A DNA stretch of 9,742 nt from positions 1 through 9,742 of the forward strand of contig JAHKLV010000188.1 in assembly GCA_020854925.1 (NCBI GenBank), read 5' to 3'. A program made the position numbers and the translations under genes. Below are positions 1 through 6,078 of the stretch, piece after piece. Under the pieces are notes generated by a model. The model ran no database searches and was not told the origin of the DNA. It saw nothing but the letters and a program-made list of their open reading frames with translations. Within the stretch, counting starts at the first letter, position 1, and each line of letters starts with the position of its first letter. This DNA comes from Candidatus Methanofastidiosia archaeon (GTDB lineage: Archaea; Methanobacteriota_B; Thermococci; Methanofastidiosales; NM3).

Positions 1-12
1 GATAGGTGGGTT

Positions 13-843
13 ATGATTCCCCTCACGGTACGGGACTTCTCGTTTTCCTATCCCCACACCGACAGGCGCATCGTCAACGACGTTTCCTTCGATGTGCACG
101 AGGGAGAGTTTGTCTCTATCGTGGGGCCTTCCGGATGTGGCAAATCCACGCTCTGCTATGCATGCAACGGCATCATACCCCACACCATCTCCGGGACCGT
201 GGGCGGCCGCATTGAAGTATTCGGCAAAGACACTGCGACCCACGAGCCGCATGAGCTATCAGCGGAGATAGGCATCATCCTCCAGAATCCCGAAACGCAG
301 CTCTTTGCAATGACCGTCGAGGAAGAGCTTGCCTTTGGACCGGAGAACCTCAGCATCGAACCAGGTGAGATAGAGCGGCGCATTGACTGGGCACTTTCCA
401 TCGTTCGTATGGAGCGCTACAGGGAGACCTTCCCCTTCCATCTTTCAGGGGGGCAGAAACAGCGGGTTGCCATTGCCGCAACGCTTACCATGATGCCGCG
501 GGCCCTCATCCTCGATGAGCCCACCTCGCAGCTTGACCCCAAGGGGAAGCGGGAGGTCTTTGACGTCATCAAGCGCCTGCATGACGAGGAGGGGATGACC
601 ATCATGCTCATAGAGCACGAAACTGACCTCATTGCCGAGTATGCCGAACGGGTCATGGTCATGGACGCTGGGCGAATCATCATGGACGGCGTGCCGAGGG
701 AGGTGCTCTCAAAAGTCGAATTCCTCCACAAGGTGGGAGTACGGCCGCCGGAAGTTGCCGAAGCGACCTTCCGCCTCCACCGCGAGGGCCTGGTCCCTGC
801 GGTCTGCACCACCATGCACGAGGCCCGGGAGATGATATGGTGA
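13..843 (+). CDS. ecfA1: ECF transporter ATPase, first of two (EcfA-type, CbiO-like)
   Basis: This is a cytoplasmic ATP-binding subunit of an energy-coupling-factor importer; it pairs with the next gene's ATPase to drive uptake of a vitamin or metal through EcfT and an S component. All ABC motifs are visible in the 276 residues: Walker A GPSGCGKST at 38-46, Q-loop with Q91 in LQNPETQLF, signature LSGGQKQR at 144-151, Walker B ending LILDEP at 165-170, D-loop SQLDP at 172-176 and switch His at 202. The LQNPETQLF and VEEELAFGPENL stretches are typical of EcfA/CbiO rather than other ABC families. The ATG at 13 follows an AGGTGG ribosome site at 4-9, and the domain begins immediately, so the start is well supported. 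The stop overlaps the next start by 7 bases. The symbol number reflects gene order only. Databases may call it cobalt transport CbiO; the substrate cannot be read from this subunit. Confidence 0.93.
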   Translation: MIPLTVRDFSFSYPHTDRRIVNDVSFDVHEGEFVSIVGPSGCGKSTLCYACNGIIPHTISGTVGGRIEVFGKDTATHEPHELSAEIGIILQNPETQLFAMTVEEELAFGPENLSIEPGEIERRIDWALSIVRMERYRETFPFHLSGGQKQRVAIAATLTMMPRALILDEPTSQLDPKGKREVFDVIKRLHDEEGMTIMLIEHETDLIAEYAERVMVMDAGRIIMDGVPREVLSKVEFLHKVGVRPPEVAEATFRLHREGLVPAVCTTMHEAREMIW

Positions 844-1649
844 GCTTCATCGAGATAGAAAGCGTCTCATACCGGTACGAGGAAACGAATCATGATGCCC
901 TTTCAGGCGTGAGCCTCGGGATTGAGCGCGGGGAGTGCGTGGCGCTCCTCGGACCCAACGGGTCGGGGAAGACAACACTCATCAAGCACCTCAACGGGCT
1001 CCTCAAGCCGCAGACCGGCCGCGTAGCCATCAACGGCGTTTCCACACGGGAGCGCACCATCGCCCAACTGGCACGGACCGTGGGGTATGTGTTCCAGAAT
1101 CCCGATCACATGATCTTTGCGGACAGCGTGGAGGAGGAGGTCTCGTTTGGCCCCCGGAATCTCGGTATGGCAAAGGACGACATCCGAAGGCGCGTGGACG
1201 AGGTGCTGGCCTTCACCGCCCTTGCCCCCTATCGGGAAACCCACCCCATGTCCCTTTCAGGGGGGGAAAAGCAGCGTCTCGCCCTTGCAGCCATCATCGT
1301 CTCGAATCCGGAGATCCTTATTCTCGATGAACCGACGACCGGTCTTGACTACAAGAGTGTGCAGTCTATGGTGCATCTTGTCACGCGACTCAAGAACGAG
1401 GGAAAGACCATCATCCTCGTGACACACGACATGTCTCTGGTCTCACGCATCGCCACCAGGGCCGTGGTCATGCTTGACGGGTCTGTCGTCGCCGACGGCA
1501 CGCCGCTTGCCATCTTTTCCGACAAGGAGCTTGTGGAGCGCGCCTATCTCGAGCAGCCGCCCGCACTCGCCCTCAGCGCCCTGTGGGGTGTGGCACCGTC
1601 GATGACACCCGAGTCCCTCGCTCGGGCGTTTCGGGAGGGCAGGCGATGA
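837..1649 (+). CDS. ecfA2: ECF transporter ATPase, second of two (EcfA-type, CbiO-like)
   Basis: This is the second ATPase of the ECF module (270 residues), expected to heterodimerise with the product of the preceding gene. Visible motifs are Walker A GPNGSGKTT at 39-47, Q87 in FQNPDHMIF, signature LSGGEKQR at 140-147, Walker B LILDEP at 161-166 and switch His197 in VTHD. The D-loop reads GLDYKS, with Tyr where many ABC proteins have Pro. The VEEEVSFGPRNLG segment is characteristic of EcfA proteins. The ATG at 837 is followed at once by an in-frame GTG at 840, so the exact start could differ by one codon; GGGAGATGAT just upstream supplies a ribosome site inside the preceding gene. The 3' end overlaps ecfT by ATGA (1646-1649), which implies translational coupling. 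It differs clearly from its partner in sequence, so this is a heterodimeric rather than a homodimeric ECF system. Confidence 0.93.
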   Translation: MVSFIEIESVSYRYEETNHDALSGVSLGIERGECVALLGPNGSGKTTLIKHLNGLLKPQTGRVAINGVSTRERTIAQLARTVGYVFQNPDHMIFADSVEEEVSFGPRNLGMAKDDIRRRVDEVLAFTALAPYRETHPMSLSGGEKQRLALAAIIVSNPEILILDEPTTGLDYKSVQSMVHLVTRLKNEGKTIILVTHDMSLVSRIATRAVVMLDGSVVADGTPLAIFSDKELVERAYLEQPPALALSALWGVAPSMTPESLARAFREGRR

Positions 1650-2434
1650 TTAAGTACTCCATGTACCAGGCACATGACTCGGTATTCCACCGACTCGACC
1701 CACGGGTCAAGTTCATCATGTCGCTCTATATTTTCGTGTCAGGCGTACTCTTCTCCAACTGGATGTTCCTTGTGGCATCCTTCTCCTTTGTCGTATTCCT
1801 CCTCGTTGGCTTCGGCAGGGTGCGCCTTCGAACAATCGGCGTGTACCTGCGGCCCATCGTGCCGCTTGTCGTCATCATGCTGCTGCTCTGGCCGCTGTTT
1901 CTCCGGGAGGGCAGGGTTCTCGTGCAGGTCTGGCGCATCACCATCACGTCTGGCGGTGTCCTCATGGGCATCGCCATGGCGGCACGTATCCTTACCATGA
2001 TCTCGGCGACCTTCCTCCTGCTCATGACCACGCAGCAAAAGGACATCATATCGGGATTGACCCAGATGGGGCTCCCGTACGACTACGGGTTGACCCTCGT
2101 TATAGCGCTGCGGTACGTCCCCACGCTCGCAGGCATGGCACAGACCATCACCGATGCCCAGCGTTCGAGGGGCCTCGAACTTGACAGGGGCTCATTACTT
2201 GAGCGCATCAGGAAATACATCCCCATCCTTGCGCCGCTTATCGTCGGGGCCATTCGGATGGCCCAGGAGCTTGCCATAGCCATCGACTCGCGCGCCTTCG
2301 GGCACGGGCCCAGGACATACCTGTACAAGCGCAGCATGCGGGGAGCAGACTATGCGATTCTTGCGGTGGCGACTGCCGCCTTCTGCGTTCTCACCTATGC
2401 ACGGGTGACCGGATACACGGTTGGATTTCCGTAA
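1646..2434 (+). CDS. ecfT: ECF transporter transmembrane coupling protein EcfT (CbiQ-like)
   Basis: This is the integral membrane T component, which transmits ATPase movements to the substrate-binding S component. The 262-residue protein opens with the family's typical HRLDPRVKF segment (15-23). Hydrophobic helices follow at roughly 24-56, 65-85, 103-127 and 146-165, with another near the C-terminus at about 235-252. The long cytoplasmic coupling region holds the two Arg-containing motifs that dock into the ATPase grooves: AQRSRG at 171-176 and SRAFG at 215-219. The ATG at 1646 forms an ATGA overlap with the ATPase gene. The open frame extends 21 codons further upstream from a GTG, but that stretch overlaps the ATPase gene, does not resemble EcfT and would displace the canonical N-terminus, so I reject it. 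No S-component gene follows; the next gene is cdc48 behind its own promoter. The partner S protein is probably to the left of the window or elsewhere in the genome. Confidence 0.92.
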   Translation: MIKYSMYQAHDSVFHRLDPRVKFIMSLYIFVSGVLFSNWMFLVASFSFVVFLLVGFGRVRLRTIGVYLRPIVPLVVIMLLLWPLFLREGRVLVQVWRITITSGGVLMGIAMAARILTMISATFLLLMTTQQKDIISGLTQMGLPYDYGLTLVIALRYVPTLAGMAQTITDAQRSRGLELDRGSLLERIRKYIPILAPLIVGAIRMAQELAIAIDSRAFGHGPRTYLYKRSMRGADYAILAVATAAFCVLTYARVTGYTVGFP

Positions 2435-2441
2435 AGGAACA

Positions 2442-2453
2442 GCCCGAAAGGGC
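2442..2453 (+). terminator. Possible short hairpin after ecfT (weak terminator candidate)
   Basis: Seven bases after the ecfT stop lies GCCC-GAAA-GGGC, a perfect 4-bp GC stem closed by a GNRA-type tetraloop. No T-run follows it, so it is not a classic intrinsic terminator. It could stabilise the 3' end of the ECF transcript or may be chance. It lies just upstream of the cdc48 promoter. Confidence 0.25.
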
Positions 2454-2465
2454 GCATAAGAATAC

Positions 2466-2481
2466 CGAAAGATTTAAATTT
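2466..2481 (+). promoter_or_regulatory. Archaeal BRE/TATA promoter for cdc48
   Basis: A purine-rich CGAAAG element directly precedes ATTTAAATTT (2472-2481), an AT-rich block that stands out against GC-rich surroundings and fits an archaeal BRE plus TATA box. Using the usual spacing of about 25 bases, transcription would begin near 2500-2505, giving a leader of about 35 bases before the cdc48 ATG. The position is predicted, not measured. Confidence 0.65.
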
Positions 2482-2506
2482 ACCAATAGTTAAGGAAATA
2501 AAAATC

Positions 2507-2523
2507 ACGGAGCCCCGTTCCGT
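2507..2523 (+). promoter_or_regulatory. Small inverted repeat in the cdc48 leader
   Basis: ACGGA (2507-2511) and TCCGT (2519-2523) can pair around a 7-base loop. Alternatively ACGG (2507-2510) can pair with CCGT (2515-2518) around a 4-base loop. The element would sit at the very 5' end of the predicted transcript and stops one base before the AAGGTGA ribosome site (2524-2530). It may be an mRNA-stabilising hairpin or a regulator binding site; chance is also possible given the short arms. Confidence 0.25.
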
Positions 2524-2536
2524 AAGGTGAACCCCC

Positions 2537-4777
2537 ATGACCCACGAATCAGAGTCGGTAATGCTCAAGGTTGCCGGAGCCGTGCAGCAGGATGTCGGGC
2601 GCGGCATCGTCCGCATAGACAAGAAGTACCAGGAAAAGCTATCCGTGTCGCAAGGCAACGTTGTCGAGATAGAGGGCGAGAAGAAGACGGCAGCCATCGT
2701 GGTCGACGCCTTTCCCAATGACAAGGGGCTTGACATCATCCGCATGGACGGCCTTATCCGTAAAAACGCGAAGACGGGCATGGGTGAGATCGTCAAGGTC
2801 TCCAAGGCTGACGTGAAAGAGGCAAAGCGCATCGTGCTCGCACCTACGCAGTCGGGGGTCCATTTCAACATACCCGGCACGAAGGTACGCCAAAATGTTA
2901 TCGGTCGCCCCCTCAACAAGGGCGACATCATCAGCATCGTGAGAAAACCAAAGGACAATCCGTTCAAGGATTCCGTCTTTGAGGATTTTTTTGAGGGCCT
3001 TTTTGAGAATCCCACCTTTGCGCTGGGTGAGATAAGATTCGTTGTCGTCTCCACTGCACCATCCGGTGTCGTCCAGGTCACGAACAGCACGGAAATCGAG
3101 GTTATTCCAGAGGCCAAGGAAGTGCCCGAGACCACCATACCGTCCATAACATACGACGATATCGGGGGCCTCAAGGATGAGATTGACAAGGTCAGGGAAA
3201 TGATTGAGCTTCCCCTCAAGCATCCCGAGCTTTTCGACCGCCTCGGGATAAAGCCACCCAAGGGCGTGCTCCTGCGGGGACCGCCGGGAACGGGAAAGAC
3301 GCTCATCGCCAAGGCTGTTGCTTCGGAGACGAACACGCACTTCTCACATATCAACGGGCCAGAGATCATGTCAAAGTACTACGGCCAGTCCGAGGAAAAC
3401 CTCAGGAAGGTCTTTGAGGAGGCCGAAAAGAACGCTCCAGCCATCGTATTTATCGACGAGATTGATGCCATCGCCCCCAAGCGCGGCGAAGTCACCGGCG
3501 AGGTCGAGCGACGCGTGGTCGCACAGCTCCTCTCACTCATGGACGGCCTCAAAAGCAGGGGGAAGGTCATCGTCATCGCGGCCACCAACAGGCCTGATGC
3601 CATCGACGACGCCCTGCGCCGCCCGGGACGATTTGACAGGGAGATAGAGATAGGGGTCCCCAGTGCGGACGGGCGCAAGGAGATATTACAGATACACACG
3701 AGGGGTATGCCCCTGGGGGAGGATGTCGACCTTGTCCAGATAGCGAAGACGACCTATGGGTTCGTCGGGGCAGACCTCGAGGCGCTTTGCCGAGAGGCGG
3801 CCATGAACACGCTGCGGAAAATGCTTCCCAGCCTCAATCTGGAAGAGGAGAAGATACCGTCCGACGTGCTTGAAAAGATTGAGGTGGTAAAGGAAGACTT
3901 TGACAACGCCTCAAAGGGCATCGAGTCTTCGGCTATGCGCGAGGTGCTCATCAGGACGCCCAGTGTGGGATGGGATGACATCGGCGGCCTCGAGGACGTG
4001 AAACGCCAGCTTGTCGAGGCGGTCGAATGGCCCCTCAAGAGCCCCGAACGTTTCTCCCGCATGGGCATCCGCATACCCAAGGGCATCTTTCTCTACGGGC
4101 CGCCGGGGTGCGGCAAGACCATGCTGGCCAAGGCGGTAGCCAAGGAATCGGCAGCAAACTTCATATCGGTAAAAGGTCCCGAACTCCTCTCAAAATGGGT
4201 TGGCGAATCGGAAAAGGCACTGCGTAAGATCTTCAAGAAGGCGCGCCAGGTCTCACCCACCATCATCTTCTTCGATGAGATTGATGCCATCACGAGCAGG
4301 CGCGGTGGCGAGGTCGGCAGCAAGGTCGAGGAGCGCATCGTGGACCAGCTGCTTACCGAGCTTGACGGTCTTGAGGACCTCGGCAACGTCATCGTCATCG
4401 GCGCGACGAATCGGCCGGACATCGTCGACCAGGCGCTCCTTCGGCCGGGAAGATTCGACCTCATGGTTAACGTGGGCTCCCCCGATGAGGCTGCGCGGCT
4501 GGGGATTCTCAAGGCACATGCAAAGAAGATGCCGATAGAAGGTGTGAATCTCAAGCGCCTCGCCCAGGAGACGGAGTACTATTCTGGTGCGGACCTCGAG
4601 GGGCTCTGCCGGGAAGCCGGCATGATAGCGCTCAGGGAAAACGAGGACGCGGCGGTCATCAAGCAGTCACATTTCCTCAAGGCGATGAAGAAGGTGCGGC
4701 CTTCGCTTAACAAGGACCTGCTTCGCATGTACGAGCGTGACTTCAAGTTGGAGGAGGCCCCCAACCTCTACCATTAG
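2537..4777 (+). CDS. cdc48: Cdc48/VAT-type double-ring AAA ATPase (unfoldase)
   Basis: This hexameric cytosolic ATPase unfolds proteins by threading them through two stacked rings. The 746-residue product has the full architecture: double-psi-barrel N domain (about 8-90), second N subdomain (about 100-190), D1 ring and D2 ring. D1 has Walker A GPPGTGKT at 248-255, pore loop KYYG at 280-283, Walker B IVFIDEID at 303-310, sensor Asn351 and arginine fingers near 362 and 365. D2 has GPPGCGKT at 521-528, KWVG at 553-556, FFDEID at 578-583 and arginine fingers near 636 and 639. Both rings look catalytically intact. The protein ends Leu-Tyr-His, matching the HbYX proteasome-docking pattern. A phenylalanine- and acid-rich stretch lies at about 142-161. 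The ATG at 2537 has AAGGTGA six bases upstream and its own promoter. Length and domain order match archaeal Cdc48; the proteasomal PAN ATPase is excluded because it has a single AAA domain. Confidence 0.97.
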   Translation: MTHESESVMLKVAGAVQQDVGRGIVRIDKKYQEKLSVSQGNVVEIEGEKKTAAIVVDAFPNDKGLDIIRMDGLIRKNAKTGMGEIVKVSKADVKEAKRIVLAPTQSGVHFNIPGTKVRQNVIGRPLNKGDIISIVRKPKDNPFKDSVFEDFFEGLFENPTFALGEIRFVVVSTAPSGVVQVTNSTEIEVIPEAKEVPETTIPSITYDDIGGLKDEIDKVREMIELPLKHPELFDRLGIKPPKGVLLRGPPGTGKTLIAKAVASETNTHFSHINGPEIMSKYYGQSEENLRKVFEEAEKNAPAIVFIDEIDAIAPKRGEVTGEVERRVVAQLLSLMDGLKSRGKVIVIAATNRPDAIDDALRRPGRFDREIEIGVPSADGRKEILQIHTRGMPLGEDVDLVQIAKTTYGFVGADLEALCREAAMNTLRKMLPSLNLEEEKIPSDVLEKIEVVKEDFDNASKGIESSAMREVLIRTPSVGWDDIGGLEDVKRQLVEAVEWPLKSPERFSRMGIRIPKGIFLYGPPGCGKTMLAKAVAKESAANFISVKGPELLSKWVGESEKALRKIFKKARQVSPTIIFFDEIDAITSRRGGEVGSKVEERIVDQLLTELDGLEDLGNVIVIGATNRPDIVDQALLRPGRFDLMVNVGSPDEAARLGILKAHAKKMPIEGVNLKRLAQETEYYSGADLEGLCREAGMIALRENEDAAVIKQSHFLKAMKKVRPSLNKDLLRMYERDFKLEEAPNLYH

Positions 4778-4811
4778 AGGCACGAATCGGCGCATCCGTG
4801 CGTTCCTATAA

Positions 4812-4824
4812 CAAAAAATATAAA
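4812..4824 (+). promoter_or_regulatory. Archaeal TATA promoter for the PRC-barrel gene
   Basis: CAAAAAATATAAA stands out in the 91-base gap after cdc48. The core AAATATAAA (4816-4824) fits an archaeal TATA box, with A-rich sequence upstream as a possible BRE. The usual spacing would start transcription near 4845-4848, about 20 bases before the ATG at 4869, leaving just enough room for the GGAGG ribosome site (4857-4861). It probably drives htpX as well. Confidence 0.65.
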
Positions 4825-4868
4825 GAATCAGGCGGATAAGGTGCAATAGAGCGTTTGGAGGAACACTC

Positions 4869-5159
4869 ATGGGTAAAATTGTTGCTTCACGATTGAGAGA
4901 CAGAATGATAGTTACGGAACAGGGGCATGAAATAGGCATCCTCTTTGACATCGTCGTAGACGAGGCGACGGGAAAGCTTACCGCACTCATTGCAGAACCA
5001 GCAAACGAGACCATCAAAAACATCCTTGTCACCGACAAGGACGGCATGTGCCTCATACCGTTCTCGGCGGTGCACGCACTCAAGGACTTCGTGGTCATTG
5101 ATGCAAAGCGCCTGCCGAGAAAAACACAGAAAGTGGGGATGTTTGCCAAAGAGGAATAG
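4869..5159 (+). CDS. Small stand-alone PRC-barrel domain protein
   Basis: This 96-residue protein consists of a single PRC-barrel, a small beta-barrel fold related to the C-terminal domain of the RimM ribosome maturation factor and to photosynthetic reaction-centre subunit H. The sequence shows the expected run of beta strands with an EIGILFDIVVDEATGKLTAL-type core (residues 21-40), followed by a LIPFSAVHAL strand-turn (63-72) and a basic tail. There is no signal peptide, membrane helix or catalytic motif. Archaea commonly encode such free PRC-barrel proteins; their role is not well defined, and RNA or protein binding is the usual guess. The ATG follows GGAGG by 7 bases. It has its own promoter and lies 31 bases before htpX in the same direction, so the two probably form a two-gene operon next to cdc48. 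The family call is firm; the function is unknown. Confidence 0.85.
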   Translation: MGKIVASRLRDRMIVTEQGHEIGILFDIVVDEATGKLTALIAEPANETIKNILVTDKDGMCLIPFSAVHALKDFVVIDAKRLPRKTQKVGMFAKEE

Positions 5160-5170
5160 TCCCGGCAGAC

Positions 5171-5184
5171 ACCCCGACGGGTGA
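5171..5184 (+). promoter_or_regulatory. htpX ribosome site within a small hairpin
   Basis: The htpX Shine-Dalgarno GGGTGA (5179-5184) shares its GGGT with a possible hairpin, ACCC (5171-5174), loop CGAC, GGGT (5179-5182). Pairing would hide most of the ribosome site, so translation could depend on ribosomes arriving from the upstream PRC gene. The stem is only four pairs, so this is tentative. Confidence 0.25.
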
Positions 5185-5190
5185 ACCCGC

Positions 5191-6078
5191 ATGAAGACGG
5201 CGATACTTCTAGGAACATTGACAGCCCTGCTTATGCTTGCAGGAACGGCCTTGGGATGGTACATCGGGGGAGATCCCGTACCGTACCTCACCCTCGCCTT
5301 CCTGCTCGCCATGGCACTTAATTTTGTGACCTACTACAAAAGCGACAAGATAGTCCTTTCCATGTACAAGGCAAAGGACGCTGATGAGCGGGAGTACCCC
5401 GAACTCTATGCCATGGTGCGCGAGCTGACAACGTTGGCCGACATGCCCATGCCACGCCTAGCCATCGTGCCCTCAAAGAATCCCAACGCCTTTGCCACCG
5501 GACGAAACGAGAACAAGGCCGTCGTGGCCGTGACGACGGGTGCCATGGACGTCCTCGAACAGGGAGAGCTGCGCGGCGTCATCGCCCACGAGCTTGCCCA
5601 CGTCCTGAACAGGGACCTTCTCGTGAGCACCATGGCGGCGGTCATCGCCGGTATCATCGGCTACCTGGGGCAGCTCGGATGGTGGATGTCGTGGACCGGC
5701 GGCAGGGACCGCAACAACGGCGGCCTTGGTGCCATCGGCTTCATCCTGCTCCTTGTCTTCATACCCATTGCTGCCATGTTCATCCGTATGGCCATCTCCC
5801 GCGACCGCGAATTTGGCGCGGACAGGAGAGGCTCGGAAATCTCTGGCACGCCGGATATGCTTGCCCGTGCCCTCATGAAGCTCGAGTACGCGGCACACCG
5901 CCAACCCATGCGGGAGGGAAGCCAGTCGACGGCAAGCCTCTTTATCGTCAATCCGTTCCGTGGAAATGCGATAATGGAACTCCTGTCAACGCATCCATCC
6001 ACCGCCAAGCGCGTGGAACGCCTCAACGAGCTTTCGCTTGACATGGGCAGGCCGACGGTGGGCGGGTACGGCGCTTAG
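5191..6078 (+). CDS. htpX: HtpX-type membrane zinc metalloprotease (M48 family)
   Basis: HtpX proteases sit in the cytoplasmic membrane and cleave misfolded membrane proteins on the cytoplasmic side. The 295-residue product has two N-terminal hydrophobic helices (about 3-25 and 31-48). The zinc motif HELAH at 133-137 supplies His133 and His137 as ligands and Glu134 as catalytic base. Two more hydrophobic segments lie at about 145-165 and 181-201. The family's third zinc ligand is Glu207 within SRDREFGAD. The conserved STHPSTAKRVERL segment appears at about 266-278. Length and motif order match full-length HtpX, so it appears active. The ATG at 5191 has GGTGA six bases upstream. It is probably co-transcribed with the PRC-barrel gene. 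Its 3' end overlaps the stop of the convergent antiporter gene by four bases (6075-6078). Bacterial homologues are heat- or envelope-stress-induced; no such control can be read here. Confidence 0.94.
   Translation: MKTAILLGTLTALLMLAGTALGWYIGGDPVPYLTLAFLLAMALNFVTYYKSDKIVLSMYKAKDADEREYPELYAMVRELTTLADMPMPRLAIVPSKNPNAFATGRNENKAVVAVTTGAMDVLEQGELRGVIAHELAHVLNRDLLVSTMAAVIAGIIGYLGQLGWWMSWTGGRDRNNGGLGAIGFILLLVFIPIAAMFIRMAISRDREFGADRRGSEISGTPDMLARALMKLEYAAHRQPMREGSQSTASLFIVNPFRGNAIMELLSTHPSTAKRVERLNELSLDMGRPTVGGYGA

Noticed and set aside
1..12. TAG at 3-5 as the stop of an upstream gene such as an S component
   Set aside because: Too few bases remain to establish a reading frame. The same bases also serve the ribosome site of the first ATPase.
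1583..1645. GTG-initiated upstream extension of ecfT
   Set aside because: It overlaps the ATPase gene by a further 63 bases and is not EcfT-like. The ATGA-coupled start at 1646 gives the canonical N-terminus.
2395..3369. Long minus-strand open frame (324 codons) opposite cdc48
   Set aside because: It is a Ser/Thr/Pro-rich, low-information translation antisense to the highly conserved cdc48 gene, typical of a shadow frame in GC-rich DNA. It also spans the cdc48 promoter.
4780..4801. Inverted repeat GCACG...CGTGC after cdc48 as a terminator
   Set aside because: The stem is only five pairs with a 12-base loop, and no T-run follows. It is too weak to call.
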